Positions 46,770-57,125 are shown, numbered from the stretch's first letter. The stretch is DNA of 64,000 nt from Loripinus fragilis (GCA_964019695.1 OZ026522.1:76229601-76293600); one strand, 5' to 3'. Notes: generated from the sequence alone by a model not told the origin. Numbers and translations: made by a program.

Positions 46770-47500
46770 CATTCAAAAACAAACTGAAAGACGTCAGTTT
46801 CATCTTTTCAATGACAAACGTCACAATTTTAAGTATATTTCGTACGCATGCGCAGAAGGAATACCGCAAAGTTTCGAAAATGAAGAGCACTTATATCCTT
46901 AATATTTTAGCACTTTTACTTTTTGAAAACCTGCAAAGGATTTACTAAAACTCTCGTCTAAACGGCACCCAGTCTAAAGACGTAAAATGAGGGGTGGGAG
47001 TAGAAGGTGTAAGTTTTAACGGTTTTGTTAATGATGAATCGCTTTGAAACCTATTTTGATGCTTTCTATGTAAATATTACTACCGGAACAGACCAATTTA
47101 AAAAAACATTAGGGCAATTTGAAAATTAAGGTTTTGTAAACATGTCAACTAGGGAAAATATACGCCTTATCGCTAGAGCTCCTTTATTTCAGGGAACACG
47201 GGATGGGTACATAGGAAAACTTCGTTTGTAGATATTCTTTCCGCAGAATCGAATAAGGACAGCTGTCAATTACTGAAGAAGATATGAAACGCTAAATACT
47301 GACTATACATGTATCTCGCCGACTCTTTCTTTTCTAAACGAAGTTAAACCCGAAATAGCGACAAACCCAACAGAGATTGACCATTCTTACTGAATTTACT
47401 ATATGATATTGGCCTCTGACTTTTTTTGCGTACGAACAACAAGGGCGTATATCAGCCTTCGCATCTGAAAATAAAACCCTCGCGAAAATTTCCGAATTTA
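46770..47500. other. No recognisable feature
   Basis: AT-rich, nothing supported. Confidence 0.4.
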
Positions 47501-47503
47501 CAG

Positions 47504-47780
47504 TAGTGCCAAGCCACATTTATGTACTTCCTGTGGCAAAGATTTCTCATTGAAGGCTCACTTGAATGTTCACCAGAGTCAATTCCATGAAAATTTGACA
47601 CATAACTACCAATGTCATTGTGAAGCATATAATAAAACATTCCAACAGAACGAAAAATTCCATGACTACATGAATACCCACTTAGGTTTGAAACCATTCT
47701 TCGTAGAAAATGTTCCAAAAGAATTTCATGGACATTATTATAGGAATGGCCATGAAAAAATCAGTTACCTCTCATATTAA
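47504..47780 (+). pseudogene. C2H2 zinc-finger fragment, truncated
   Basis: It follows a possible 3' splice site (CCGAATTTACAG). The frame reads KPHLCTSCGKDFSLKAHLNV, then HQSQFH: one canonical finger (C-x2-C-x3-F-x5-L-x2-H-x4-H). A second finger is recognisable (NYQCHCEAYNKTF to MNTHLGLKPF), but its second Cys and first His positions are both Tyr, so it cannot bind zinc. A third degraded unit follows, and the frame ends inside the dispersed repeat that starts at 47764. It looks like an exon remnant of a zinc-finger gene cut off by the repeat; a lineage-specific short gene is the alternative. Confidence 0.65.
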
Positions 47781-48103
47781 CTGCATTGTTGCGCGTTGCC
47801 TGATAAACTTTGTCTCTCTCGCGGCATGTGCCTTTATCAGGTCATGATGACGTTGCACTTTTTGAATGACGTCGCTTATGACGCTGAATCAACGCAAAAA
47901 TTGAAAATTACGCCATAATCGATAGTTTGAAGAGTGAATCAGAGGGTAAACTGATAAATAGAGTACCAGGTTCACGTCTTTTAATATCAAGTTTACTAGG
48001 CCTGTCTTTTGAGAATGCATGTTGAATCACTCGGCAAGCCTCGCAATGTCAACAAGCGTTCCCAAAGCCTTGCCTGGTAAACTTGATATCATAAGACACC
48101 CAT
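47764..48103 (+). repeat. Dispersed 335-bp repeat, copy 2
   Basis: Homologous to 7529-7862 over its full length, including TTACCTCTCATATTAACTGC at the start and CCTGGTAAACTTGATATCAT at the end. Confidence 0.85.
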
Positions 48104-48149
48104 AAGCGATATTTTATTGAAAAAAAAAAACATAATTTTTTATTGAAGA

Positions 48150-48376
48150 AACATAAATTCGCTATAGCGATATTTTATTGAAAAAACATTGACTTCATTA
48201 TGCCGTTTATTTTGCTGCAATCACACTTGTTATTGTATTAACTTGGTTTCTATGTCGTCAGCGTCACGTTATATATAACGTCAGCGTCTCGTTATCACCC
48301 GCGTTCTCAAAGTAGATCCTCGATGTACATCCCTGGTCTGATTCAACAGAATTTCGCGGAATTCGCCGAGGAAGTT
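48150..48376 (+). repeat. Dispersed repeat, copy 2 (first copy 17120-17345)
   Basis: Shares the paired GTCAGCGTC motif and TCGATGTACATCCCTGGTCT. GCGATATTTTATTGAAAAAA is present twice (48106 and 48166). Confidence 0.75.
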
Positions 48377-48377
48377 C

Positions 48378-50135
48378 CGATGGGCTACTGTCCATTCAAA
48401 GGTGGTGGTTCTATTGTTGTTGATCATTTGTTAGCTCACCTGAGCCAAAGGCTCAATGAGGCGTGATCAGTCCTCGTTCGTCGCCCTCAATCCGTAAACG
48501 TTTTCTTTAAACATCTCCTCCTGAACCACTGGTCCTATTTTCATATAACTTAACATGAATGTTCTCCATGTTGCCCTTTTCAAAATTTGATAAATGGTTC
48601 TGCTCCACTGAACAGGAAGGTCGCCAGAGCTCCAGATAGAAATCTTTTAAGAACATCTCCTCCTGACCCAATGAAAAAAATTCAAAATAATTTGACAGAA
48701 TTGTTCCTCTTGTTCCCCTCTACCAAAATTGCACAAATGGTTACGCTCCCCTGAACAAAAGGGCTGCCAGAGCTCCTGATAAAAAATACCTTTAAACGGC
48801 ATTTCTTCCTGAACCACTGGTCCAAAATCAAAATAATGTCAAAGGGTTGTTACTCATGGCGCCTTCTTCCAATATTTTACAAATGGTTCCAGTCCACTTG
48901 AGAAGGGGGCTGTCAGAGCTCTGGATAAGATATATCTTTAAACGACATCACCTACTGAACCATTGGTCCAAATTTCAAATTACTTCTCATGAACGTTTTC
49001 CATGACACCAGAGCTGCCTGATAAGAAATACCTTTAAACGGCATTTCTTCCTGAACCACTGGTCCAAAATCAAAATAATGTCAAAGGGTTGTTACTCATG
49101 GTGCCTTCTTCCAATATTTTACAAATGGTTCCAGTCCACTTGAGAAGGGGCTGTCAGAGCTCTGGATAAGATATATCTTTAAACGACATCATCTACTGAA
49201 CCACTGGTCCAAATTTCAAATTACTTCTCATGAATGTTTTCCATGACGCCAGAGCTGCCTGATAAGAAATACCTTTAAACGGCATTTCTTCCTGAACCAC
49301 TGGTCCAAAATCAAAATAATGTCAAAGGGTTGTTACTCATGGCGTCTTCTTCCAATATTTTACAAATGGTTCCAGTCCACTTGAGAAGGGGCTGTCAGAG
49401 CTCTGGATAAGATATATCTTTAAACGACATCACCTACTGAACCACTGGTCCAAATTTCAAATTACTTCACATGAATGTTTTCCATGACGCCCTCTTTCAA
49501 AATTGCATAAATGGTTCTATAGCACCAAACAGGAGGACTGCCAGAGCTCCAGATAAGAAATCTTTTAAACGACATCTTCTCCTGAGCCACTGACCCAAAT
49601 TCAAATAATTTCACAAAATTGTTCCACGTGATGCACTTTACCAAAATTTCACAAAAGGTTCCACTCCGCTGATCAGTCATTCTCAAGTGAGTGCCCTCTT
49701 TTTTAATGTACTTTCCATTGTTTTGGGAGTCATGTGTTTGTCTTTGTTTTGTTCATATTGTGTACATGGGAACAAACACGGACTCAATGAAAAATAGTCT
49801 TTCGAGGATAGCGCTAAAGTTTACGTTTCCATTTTTTTCTTCTTCTTCTCCAATCAACTCGCCACTTTGTTGTAAAAGTTAAATATGTGTGTAAAATTAT
49901 GAACCTCATGCTGGTTATATTGTAATCCTGAGTAAATAAAGAATTTGTATTTGTTATGTATTACTTGTGTCCATTCTAGTTTTGCAATCATCTTAAAGAG
50001 GAAGAGAAAGCTAGTTGCTTTACTATTATTGTCTTACAAATGTAAAGTCACTGTAAATGCTCTGTGGCTCTTCCTCACGGTGCCGTGGGTTGGTCTGCAG
50101 TGTGATTGTGGTATTTCCTGAATATACTCACTTAC
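48378..50135 (+). repeat. Dispersed repeat family B, copy 3, interrupted by a 1.2-kb tandem block
   Basis: 48378-48432 carries the family start (CTACTGTCCATTCAAAGGTG). The family resumes by 49950 (GTCCATTCTAGTTTTGCAAT) and ends with GGCTCTTCCTCACGGTGCCG. The tandem block 48433-49670 separates them, so it was inserted or expanded within the repeat. Confidence 0.7.
48433..49670 (+). repeat. Tandem block, three near-identical ~240-bp units plus older ones
   Basis: Units beginning CCAGAGCTGCCTGATAAGAA (or CTCCTGATAAA) at about 48769, 49010 and 49249 are nearly identical. Diverged relatives flank them (TCTTTTAAACGACATCTTCT at both edges). Opens with TTAGCTCACCTGAGCCAAAG. Non-coding. Confidence 0.85.
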
Positions 50136-50430
50136 TTTTTAAGCGCTATTCGCGAAAATATTATTTTCAGTAAATCAAGGTCATTGTAGCTTTTTCAATA
50201 GTCAAGATATTTGAATCAACAAGGTCAAGTAAAGATTACCGACCTACATTCTGAAATTCTGAAAATTGGGGATGGATATAATTATGATTATCACGTTCAA
50301 CGTATACAATGTTATCACAATTACATTTCAGTGAACATTATTCTGATAGTCGGATGAACAAAAGCAAATTGTGGAATTATTTTTCTTAAAAAAAGTAAAA
50401 ATATACCCGACCTACTGCCCTCTCCAAAGG

Positions 50431-50506
50431 AGTCGCCGATCGGTCGCTGACTGTTTGCCGATTTCTCTGAAATAGTCGTTGACCAGTCGCCTACCGATCG
50501 CCGACT
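50431..50506. repeat. Small inverted repeat
   Basis: AGTCGCCGATCGGT and ACCGATCGCCGACT pair at 13 of 14 positions across about 48 bp, with further CGCCGA motifs between. Confidence 0.6.
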
Positions 50507-50651
50507 AAATGCAAAATTATCTCCGAACGCACGCAAACTCTGTTGGACCGGGGCGTCATATCACATCATCTGTTGAAACACCCTCTCCGGATAATGGAAG
50601 ATACACACAAATATAAGTTTCAATTTAGACCGACGATATATAAATGGAAGA

Positions 50652-50842
50652 GGCTATTTACAGTTGACTGTCAATAGCCAAAAAAACGTTAAAATGGCTA
50701 TTAACAGTTGACTGTCAATAGCCAAAAAACGTTAAAATGGCTATTTATAGTTGACTGTCAATAGCCAAAAAACGTTAAAGTGGCTATTTACAGTTAATTG
50801 TCATTAGCCAAAAAACGTTGAAATAGCTATTGACAGTCAACT
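50652..50842. repeat. Array of 43-bp hairpin units, split by the LINE
   Basis: Four full units start at 50652, 50696, 50739 and 50782. Each is a 28-base hairpin (GGCTATTTACAGT / ACTGTCAATAGCC) plus an AAAAAACGTTAAAAT spacer. A fifth unit begins at 50825 and is cut at AACT; its other half and a further half-unit stand at 55559-55599, beyond the LINE. Confidence 0.9.
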
Positions 50843-51912
50843 TAAACAAAACAGAGGCAGTTTTCGAGAAAGTGAAAACCCATACTGAAAGCTTCAACAC
50901 ACTTGCGAATACTACATCAACTCCAAAACATCAGAATGTGGACACAAATAAAACATTAAATTATCCTAAAAAAGCAGTGGATAGAACCAAAAACTCAAAT
51001 GTGGATACAAATACCAAGAATTCTGGTAAATTTACAAATGTAATAAATAAACCTCATGTAGTCAAAGGTCGACCTAATCTCAGGTTACACCAGAAACGCA
51101 ATCAATCACCCAATATAACGGAACTCTCAAATGAAAGAGATAATCCAATAGATTTGACTGAAAAGAAACAAATTAAACAAACTACATTACTAGTTGGGAG
51201 CTCCATATTGAAAGGAATCAAAACCAAAGAACTCAAACCAAATACTACAGTGAGATCCTTTCCAGGGGCGACAACTGAGACACTGAAAGAGAAATTGTGT
51301 GCTTACAATCTTGATAATTGTAAAACTATCATCGTACATGTTGGCGGTAACGATGCCGATGAGGGTAAAGACCTGGAAACCTTCTGTGATGACTTCATAT
51401 CGCTCTTAGAAAGCCTAGCTGATAAAGATCGTCGCATAATTGTGTCTGGTCTTCTACCACGAAAAAACATAGACCTAAAACCATACCATGAGAAACTCAA
51501 ATCTTTATGTGAAGAAATGGACATCGATTTCATAAACAATTTTGACAGCTTTTTATTTGCATCGGGTGAAATACCAGCAGCCTACTTTGCCAGAGACAAA
51601 ATTCACTTGAATGTAAATGGAACAAGGAAATTCCTATCAAATATAGACAAAATATGTAAAGTCAGTCGACCAGCTTCTCAAATACAAACATTCCCCTCAA
51701 ATAGAAGATTTCAATTTGGTGGAGGTAGACCTAGCTCGCATGCTAGGTCTACCTCCAACAAATTTGGTGAAGGTAGACCTAGCCTGCATGCTGACAGAGG
51801 CCCTCATTCCCTTAACAAATTTTGCCATATTTGCTTCAAAAGAGGGCATAGTACGCAAGAATGCTATTATAATGTAAAGGCTGCTGGGTCCCCTGGATAT
51901 ATTCCCCTATAG
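50839..51912 (+). CDS. LINE ORF1: esterase-like (SGNH) plus CCHC zinc knuckle, 5' incomplete
   Basis: Roughly 357 codons open from the left junction to UAG; there is no ATG before Met in EEMDIDF, so the true start is missing (5' truncation). Counting codons from 50830, an SGNH-hydrolase-like domain is visible: LLVGSSILKGI with Ser124, VHVGGNDA with Asn174, and RDKIHLN with Asp256/His259. CR1/L2-type LINEs carry such an esterase in ORF1. A Gly/Arg-rich stretch follows, then a CCHC knuckle (C332, C335, H340, C345; CHICFKRGHSTQEC). The protein would bind the element's RNA. Its stop is the only thing separating it from ORF2 in the same frame. Confidence 0.85.
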   Translation, partial: NLNKTEAVFEKVKTHTESFNTLANTTSTPKHQNVDTNKTLNYPKKAVDRTKNSNVDTNTKNSGKFTNVINKPHVVKGRPNLRLHQKRNQSPNITELSNERDNPIDLTEKKQIKQTTLLVGSSILKGIKTKELKPNTTVRSFPGATTETLKEKLCAYNLDNCKTIIVHVGGNDADEGKDLETFCDDFISLLESLADKDRRIIVSGLLPRKNIDLKPYHEKLKSLCEEMDIDFINNFDSFLFASGEIPAAYFARDKIHLNVNGTRKFLSNIDKICKVSRPASQIQTFPSNRRFQFGGGRPSSHARSTSNKFGEGRPSLHADRGPHSLNKFCHICFKRGHSTQECYYNVKAAGSPGYIPL

Positions 51913-54900
51913 GAAATCACAGAGCGTGTAATTCAGTCAGACTCAAGCAAAACGCCTATCTCTAATGTTGTGACAAGCAATTATCAAGAACTCAATGGCA
52001 AACCTACGCTGTCAAATATGAGTCTTGGGCAATACATGAGTGATGCGTCTATTTGCTCTGACAATTCTGGGTGCCCAAGTGATCTCTCTGCCTATCATGA
52101 CTTTGAATCTGATGTTCAGAATGAAAGTATAATTTCTCAATCCAACAATCCTACCTGTTTGTCCTTATCGCATACAGATTCTTCAGAATTAATATTTACA
52201 TCTAAAGGCCTGCATTTCTGTAATCTGAATATACAGCACATCCTACCCAAACTGGACGAATTGCGAATCCTAATGGCAAATGATAAATGTGCTGACATAC
52301 TGGGACTCTGTGAATCATTCTTGGATCCAAACATTATGGACCAACAGGTAGCGATCGAAGGATATGATTTCATACGCAAAGATAGAATGGACACCCAGAA
52401 TAAAACTGGAGGTGGTCTCATTCTTTATTTTAGAAACTCAATTAAATGTAAAAGAAGACATGAATATGAAATTTCTAAAATTGAAACTATTTGGGCAGAG
52501 ATAGAACTGCCAAATACAAAACCATTTTTGGTTTGTTCAATTTACCGTCCGCCAAGTGTACACAGTGACTGGATAGACCTTTTTGAGACAGAGCTTTCCA
52601 TAGCACAGGCGACTGGCTTAGAATTGATACTAATGGGGGACTTCAACATTGATTTGAACGCTTGTTCTAATAGCAAATTACTAAACATGCTACAAATCTT
52701 CGATCTTACACAATTTGTCCAAATGCCTACACGTGTTACACAGGCAAGTTCAACTCTGATTGAACATGTTTACTCTTCTCATCCTGAGAATATAACCAAC
52801 TGCTTTGTTTCAGCGCTTTCAATAAGTGACCATTTCCCCATTTGCTTCACTCGCAAAATCAATTGTAAAATCCCCAAAAATGATCACAATATAGCTTCTT
52901 ATCGCTGTTTCAAACACTTTAATGAAGTTAATTTTCTCACAGAACTTACCAATGAACTGGAAACATCTGCAAATGACCACGAAACTGTCGACGCCGATAT
53001 GGCTCTATTTTCTTCATTAATTATACGACAGTTAAATAAACATGCTCCTATCAAAAACAAACGTGTTAAAACTAAGCGAATGCCATATTGGTTCACTCCA
53101 GACATTAGACAAATGCAAAAGCTACGAGACAATTGTAAACGTAAGAATCAATGGACCGAATATAAAAAGTATCGAAATAAAACAAGGCAGTTAATCAGGG
53201 CTTCAAAACGCAAACATTTCTCAGAATCTATTAGCAAGTCAAAAGATACAAAACATATCTGGGCGCATTTGCGTACGCTAAATGGTGACTCAAAGGCCTC
53301 AAACAATCGCTTACCTGAAGAACTTATCATTGATAATGAATGTATAACTAACTCTGCAGAAATAGCTCAGAAATTAAATACATACTTTTCCTCAATAGCG
53401 AACATTTTGAATCAAAATGATAACGAAGCACCAAGTTTAAATACCGAAAAAATAAGCCAATATGTTAATAACAAAATACCCAATGACACATTCTTTACTA
53501 TACCGTTCATAACTCCTGAACAGGTTACGAATTATTTTAATAAGCTTGACTGCTCAAAAGCAACGGGCGTTGATGGCATTGGACCAAGAATACTTAAAAT
53601 AGCTGCCTGTGCTATCTCTCCAGCTATAGCAAAGTTGATAAATAAAAGTATAGTAACGGGATGTTTTCCTTCTCAACTAAAGCAAGCGAAGGTGTTGCCA
53701 ATCTTTAAAGGTGGAACGAAATCAGACCCATCGAACTATAGACCAATATCCATCTTGCCTACAATATCAAAGATTTTTGAAAAACATGTTAACAAACATC
53801 TTATGGGTTTTCTTAATAAACACAAACTGCTACACGAAAGTCAATCTGGTTTCCGCCATAAACACAGCTGTCAATCTGCGTTAATCAAACTAATTGATAG
53901 TTGGATGGAGTGCATTGACAGTGGTGATATGGTTGGAGCCCTATTTCTTGACTTTCGGAAAGCTTTTGATTTAGTGGACCATGCTATCTTGATGAAAAAA
54001 CTTTCAATTTACAAATTTAGTCCATCAACCCTACAGTGGTTTAACTCTTATCTGAATAACCGACAGCAAGCCATCGAAAGTGACAAAGGACTAACAGACT
54101 TTCGTTGGGTACGTTCTGGTGTCCCACAGGGGTCTATTTTAGGACCTACGTTATTCCTTATCTTCATAAATGATCTGCCTCTCTGCTTTGACCACTGCAA
54201 ATCAGACCTATACGCAGACGATGCAACTGTCCACTATACAGGTAAAAACGTAAGCAATATCGAACACAATCTGCTGTGCGATTTTAAAAATGCTATAGAT
54301 TGGAGTAAGCCTAACAAAATGAATATTCACTATGGTAAAACCACGTGTATGTTAGTTGGTACTAGACAACGATTGAATATATCCCGCGAATTAAATGTAC
54401 AAATTGAAAATATCCGCATACAGAACGTGACTAAACAAAAACTACTTGGTATTTATATTGATGAACATCTGACGTGGTCATCTCACATTGATCATCTATG
54501 TTCGATTCTCGCTTCTAAGATATCTCTTCTTAGACAACTATCCAGATATGTTTCAATTGAATATCAAAAGATGTTTTACCAGGGTTACATTCTCCCATTT
54601 ATCGATTATGGTTCCCTGACATGGGGGTCCGCGGCAGGCACACATATTGAACGCCTATCGAAATTACAAAAGCGTGCCGCTCGCATAATCTTGCACGCTG
54701 AATTCAATACTCCATCTGACACTATGTTTAGAGAGCTTGGTTGGTTTTCAGTTCCAAACAGAATAAATTTCAATAAAGCTGTATTTACATATAGAGCTTT
54801 GAATGACCTAACCCCTGAATACATATCAACTTTACTGAAACCGGTATCACAAGTACATACCCTAAACTTACGATCAACCGACAACGGATCATTGTATGTA

Positions 54901-55041
54901 CCAAAATCACGTACGACAATATACGATGGATCGTTTTCTTGTTCAGCGCCTAGGCTATGGAACACTCTTCCTCAGACAGTTAGAAATGCTGGCTCCCTAA
55001 ACGTTTTCAAGAAAAACATCAAAGCTCATTTGCTTCTATGA
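51913..55041 (+). CDS. LINE ORF2: APE-type endonuclease and reverse transcriptase
   Basis: Open from the codon after the ORF1 UAG. The first ATG is at 52018, giving about 1,007 residues. Counting codons from 51970, the endonuclease blocks are FCNLNIQ, LGLCESF, LMGDFNID (221-228), LIEHVYSS (264-271) and SDHFPI (286-291). Glu265 stands where the family has the catalytic Asp of [S/R]-x-I-D. Reverse-transcriptase blocks are SNYRPISILPTISKIFEKHV, ALFLDFRKAFDLVDH, SGVPQGSILGP and the catalytic YADD at 748-751. The C-terminus ends NVFKKNIKAHLLL. It would nick target DNA and copy LINE RNA. The RT half looks fully intact. Confidence 0.9.
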   Translation, partial: EITERVIQSDSSKTPISNVVTSNYQELNGKPTLSNMSLGQYMSDASICSDNSGCPSDLSAYHDFESDVQNESIISQSNNPTCLSLSHTDSSELIFTSKGLHFCNLNIQHILPKLDELRILMANDKCADILGLCESFLDPNIMDQQVAIEGYDFIRKDRMDTQNKTGGGLILYFRNSIKCKRRHEYEISKIETIWAEIELPNTKPFLVCSIYRPPSVHSDWIDLFETELSIAQATGLELILMGDFNIDLNACSNSKLLNMLQIFDLTQFVQMPTRVTQASSTLIEHVYSSHPENITNCFVSALSISDHFPICFTRKINCKIPKNDHNIASYRCFKHFNEVNFLTELTNELETSANDHETVDADMALFSSLIIRQLNKHAPIKNKRVKTKRMPYWFTPDIRQMQKLRDNCKRKNQWTEYKKYRNKTRQLIRASKRKHFSESISKSKDTKHIWAHLRTLNGDSKASNNRLPEELIIDNECITNSAEIAQKLNTYFSSIANILNQNDNEAPSLNTEKISQYVNNKIPNDTFFTIPFITPEQVTNYFNKLDCSKATGVDGIGPRILKIAACAISPAIAKLINKSIVTGCFPSQLKQAKVLPIFKGGTKSDPSNYRPISILPTISKIFEKHVNKHLMGFLNKHKLLHESQSGFRHKHSCQSALIKLIDSWMECIDSGDMVGALFLDFRKAFDLVDHAILMKKLSIYKFSPSTLQWFNSYLNNRQQAIESDKGLTDFRWVRSGVPQGSILGPTLFLIFINDLPLCFDHCKSDLYADDATVHYTGKNVSNIEHNLLCDFKNAIDWSKPNKMNIHYGKTTCMLVGTRQRLNISRELNVQIENIRIQNVTKQKLLGIYIDEHLTWSSHIDHLCSILASKISLLRQLSRYVSIEYQKMFYQGYILPFIDYGSLTWGSAAGTHIERLSKLQKRAARIILHAEFNTPSDTMFRELGWFSVPNRINFNKAVFTYRALNDLTPEYISTLLKPVSQVHTLNLRSTDNGSLYVPKSRTTIYDGSFSCSAPRLWNTLPQTVRNAGSLNVFKKNIKAHLLL

Positions 55042-55558
55042 ATTTTAAACACACATGAACATTTATATTTGATTTTAAACATTTATCAGTCTGGGTAAGC
55101 AGTCATAATTCAGGGAGGTTAGTTTCGACTCTGCAGGACATGAACCATGCTGTGCGTCTACACGTACAGGGGCATGCTGTTTGGACATTGGTTTCCGCCA
55201 CATGATTCCCTGTTCGGCTGTGCAAGGCATGGGTTCCGGACTGCTATTTTGCACTGATAGTCACAATAAATATGTTATGCCAATATTAAACGGTACATTG
55301 TTATGTTTTAAAATATGTGCACACGTAGGCACGTATTTTAAAGTCACTACAATTTTACAATTTTACACTTTTTTATACGCTCCAAATATACAACTATTTT
55401 TATCTCATATTTACTATTCTATGTGATGATGATGTTGTTTTATTTGTATATATGTAATTATGTTGCTTATATAGAGGGCCACAAGGTAGAATAGCTTACT
55501 AGCTAATTGTGCTACCCTCTCAAAACAATGTATAAATAAATAAATAAATAAATAAATA
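55042..55558 (+). other. LINE 3' UTR and (TAAA)n tail
   Basis: Non-coding. Contains a stem (AGAGGGCCACA with TGTGCTACCCTCT, 55474-55521) just before the tail, the sort of structure LINE reverse transcriptases recognise. Confidence 0.7.
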
Positions 55559-55599
55559 AACTGTAAATAGCCATTTTAACGTTTTTGGCTATTTACAGA
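55559..55599. repeat. Right remainder of the hairpin array
   Basis: AACTGTAAATAGCC completes the fifth hairpin; the next spacer is inverted (ATTTTAACGTTTTT), followed by GGCTATTTACAG. The array therefore reverses direction here. Confidence 0.85.
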
Positions 55600-55968
55600 T
55601 AAATCAGATATTTTCATTGATGTTGACTATATATTCGAACATTTGGTGGACAATTTCAAGCACAGATGAATATTAAAGTCAAATGAATGTGTTTCTTCCA
55701 TTCTTAGTGCATGCCGTAAATCGTATTTGAGCCTGGCATGTGAGTTTTGGGTATTTGACGCATGCAAAAAGTCAAGAAACACGCAAGCTTGTGCATCTAC
55801 ACAGACGCTCCATTGGCATCGCTGTTCGTACGCATAAGTAGAAAATGATTCATATTAGAGCTAAACATCTCAAAAAATGTACAAGTATGGATTGGCAGTC
55901 AGGTAAATGGCAATTATTCTGTGATTGTGATATTTCCTGATCAAGAGTTTCTCTAACCGGTTTCTAGT
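55600..55968. other. No recognisable feature
   Basis: No gene or repeat supported. Confidence 0.4.
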
Positions 55969-56035
55969 CATATGCCGTGGTTACTTAAGAGAAATATCTC
56001 AGTGATACGATTCATTTAAGTAACCACAGCATATG
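55969..56035. repeat. Dispersed hairpin family, copy 2
   Basis: CATATGCCGTGGTTACTTAA (55969-55988) and its complement (56016-56035) match at 19 of 20 positions. The right half matches the 6869-6922 and 56155-56200 copies. Confidence 0.75.
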
Positions 56036-56152
56036 CCTTTTGCTGTCGTCTTCTCGCCGAAACCATTAAGCTTTATTGAGAGGCGACGATTCGGTAAGCA
56101 AAAGTGATAGAACGACCAACTGTACTAATAAAACTATGTTGTTGCTGAATAA

Positions 56153-56205
56153 AGGAACGTCTCGATGAGACGGTTCCTCTGAGTAACTCTAGCATATCCT
56201 GTAGG
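56153..56205. repeat. Dispersed hairpin family, copy 3
   Basis: AGGAACGTCTC and GAGACGGTTCCT pair around a short loop, with one bulge, followed by TGAGTAACTCTAGCATATCC. Confidence 0.7.
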
Positions 56206-56791
56206 CAGAGTTTGAGTCTGTATATGCATCAAATATGACACCATTGCAACGCAGAGTACATTGATACTGTAAACCTGTGTCCCGAAATCATACTTCCGCG
56301 ATGTAGAATTTGCAATATGTAATCTCTCTGATACTGTATTTGCGGTTGATTATAGTTGGGGAGGGGGGGGGGGTGTTCGAGGGACATCTGTATTAAACGC
56401 TTAAGTTCTTTGTGTACGGTCTTTAAATACCTTAAATGAGACAGCGGTACACTTGTAAGAGTTATTCTTGATTAGATCATTTTTATTGTAGATAGCTGTT
56501 CCAAGCTTTTTGAAACTCTGGTATCATTTTTTTCGAAAAAAAAAGTAAATTGTGGAAAAACCTTTGATATGAGTTTAGACAATGTAGTAAACATATGTCC
56601 AATAATTAGGCTAAGTCGTGAGAAAGCCGGATTTTGTTGCATGCAGTCTCTTCTGGTGATCAGGTTTTCAAAACTATTGGACCTAGATCTGCTATGATGA
56701 AATGGTGGTCCTTATCTCGATCTACACTGCTAAATACTCCGATAGTATGCCTGGATGTATTTTTCGACTCATAATCACACGCTGGATAGGA

Positions 56792-56902
56792 GGCAATCGA
56801 AAACTCTAATACTGTCGAGGAACGTAGATAAAATTATAAGAAACAGTTTTCGATTGCCATTATCGTCTGACTGGCGACAAATAGCAATCGAAAACACTGT
56901 TT
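56792..56902. repeat. Triple inverted motif GGCAATCGAAAAC
   Basis: GGCAATCGAAAAC at 56792, its complement at 56846-56858, and a third forward copy (GCAATCGAAAACACTGTTT) at 56884, so two alternative hairpins can form. Confidence 0.7.
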
Positions 56903-56935
56903 CTATCGAGTTTTGATCCCCGTTCGTCGATTGTT

Positions 56936-57125
56936 CAGAGCGTTTTTGATAGTGCGATGGTTAGGTGTGTAAATAAACCCTGGGGCTTGTTGTCTTATCA
57001 TAATCCTCATAAAACACTGGTCTTTATGGTTTTAATTGAAAAACAACTTACTATAAAGAGAGTAGAGTTTTAAAATAAGATTTCACGCAAATCACACCGC
57101 GTAGGCGGCTATCAAAAACGCTCTG
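56936..57125. mobile_element. 190-bp MITE-like inverted repeat
   Basis: CAGAGCGTTTTTGATAG (56936-56952) and its exact complement (57109-57125), 17 bp each. Interior non-coding. Confidence 0.7.

Larger units (their letters stand above)
50843..55558 (+). mobile_element. CR1/L2-type LINE, nearly full length, inserted in the hairpin array
   Basis: A 4.7-kb unit with ORF1, ORF2, a 0.5-kb 3' UTR and a (TAAA)n tail (55531-55560). AACT is found at both junctions (50839-50842, 55559-55562), and removing one copy restores an uninterrupted hairpin unit. This is direct evidence for a retrotransposition event with a 4-bp duplication. ORF2 is intact end to end, so the copy is young, though ORF1 lacks its start codon. 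Confidence 0.9.

Noticed and set aside
50830..50832. Start codon of LINE ORF1
   Set aside because: The triplet is TTG and lies in the hairpin array, with an in-frame TAG just before it; the true start is missing.
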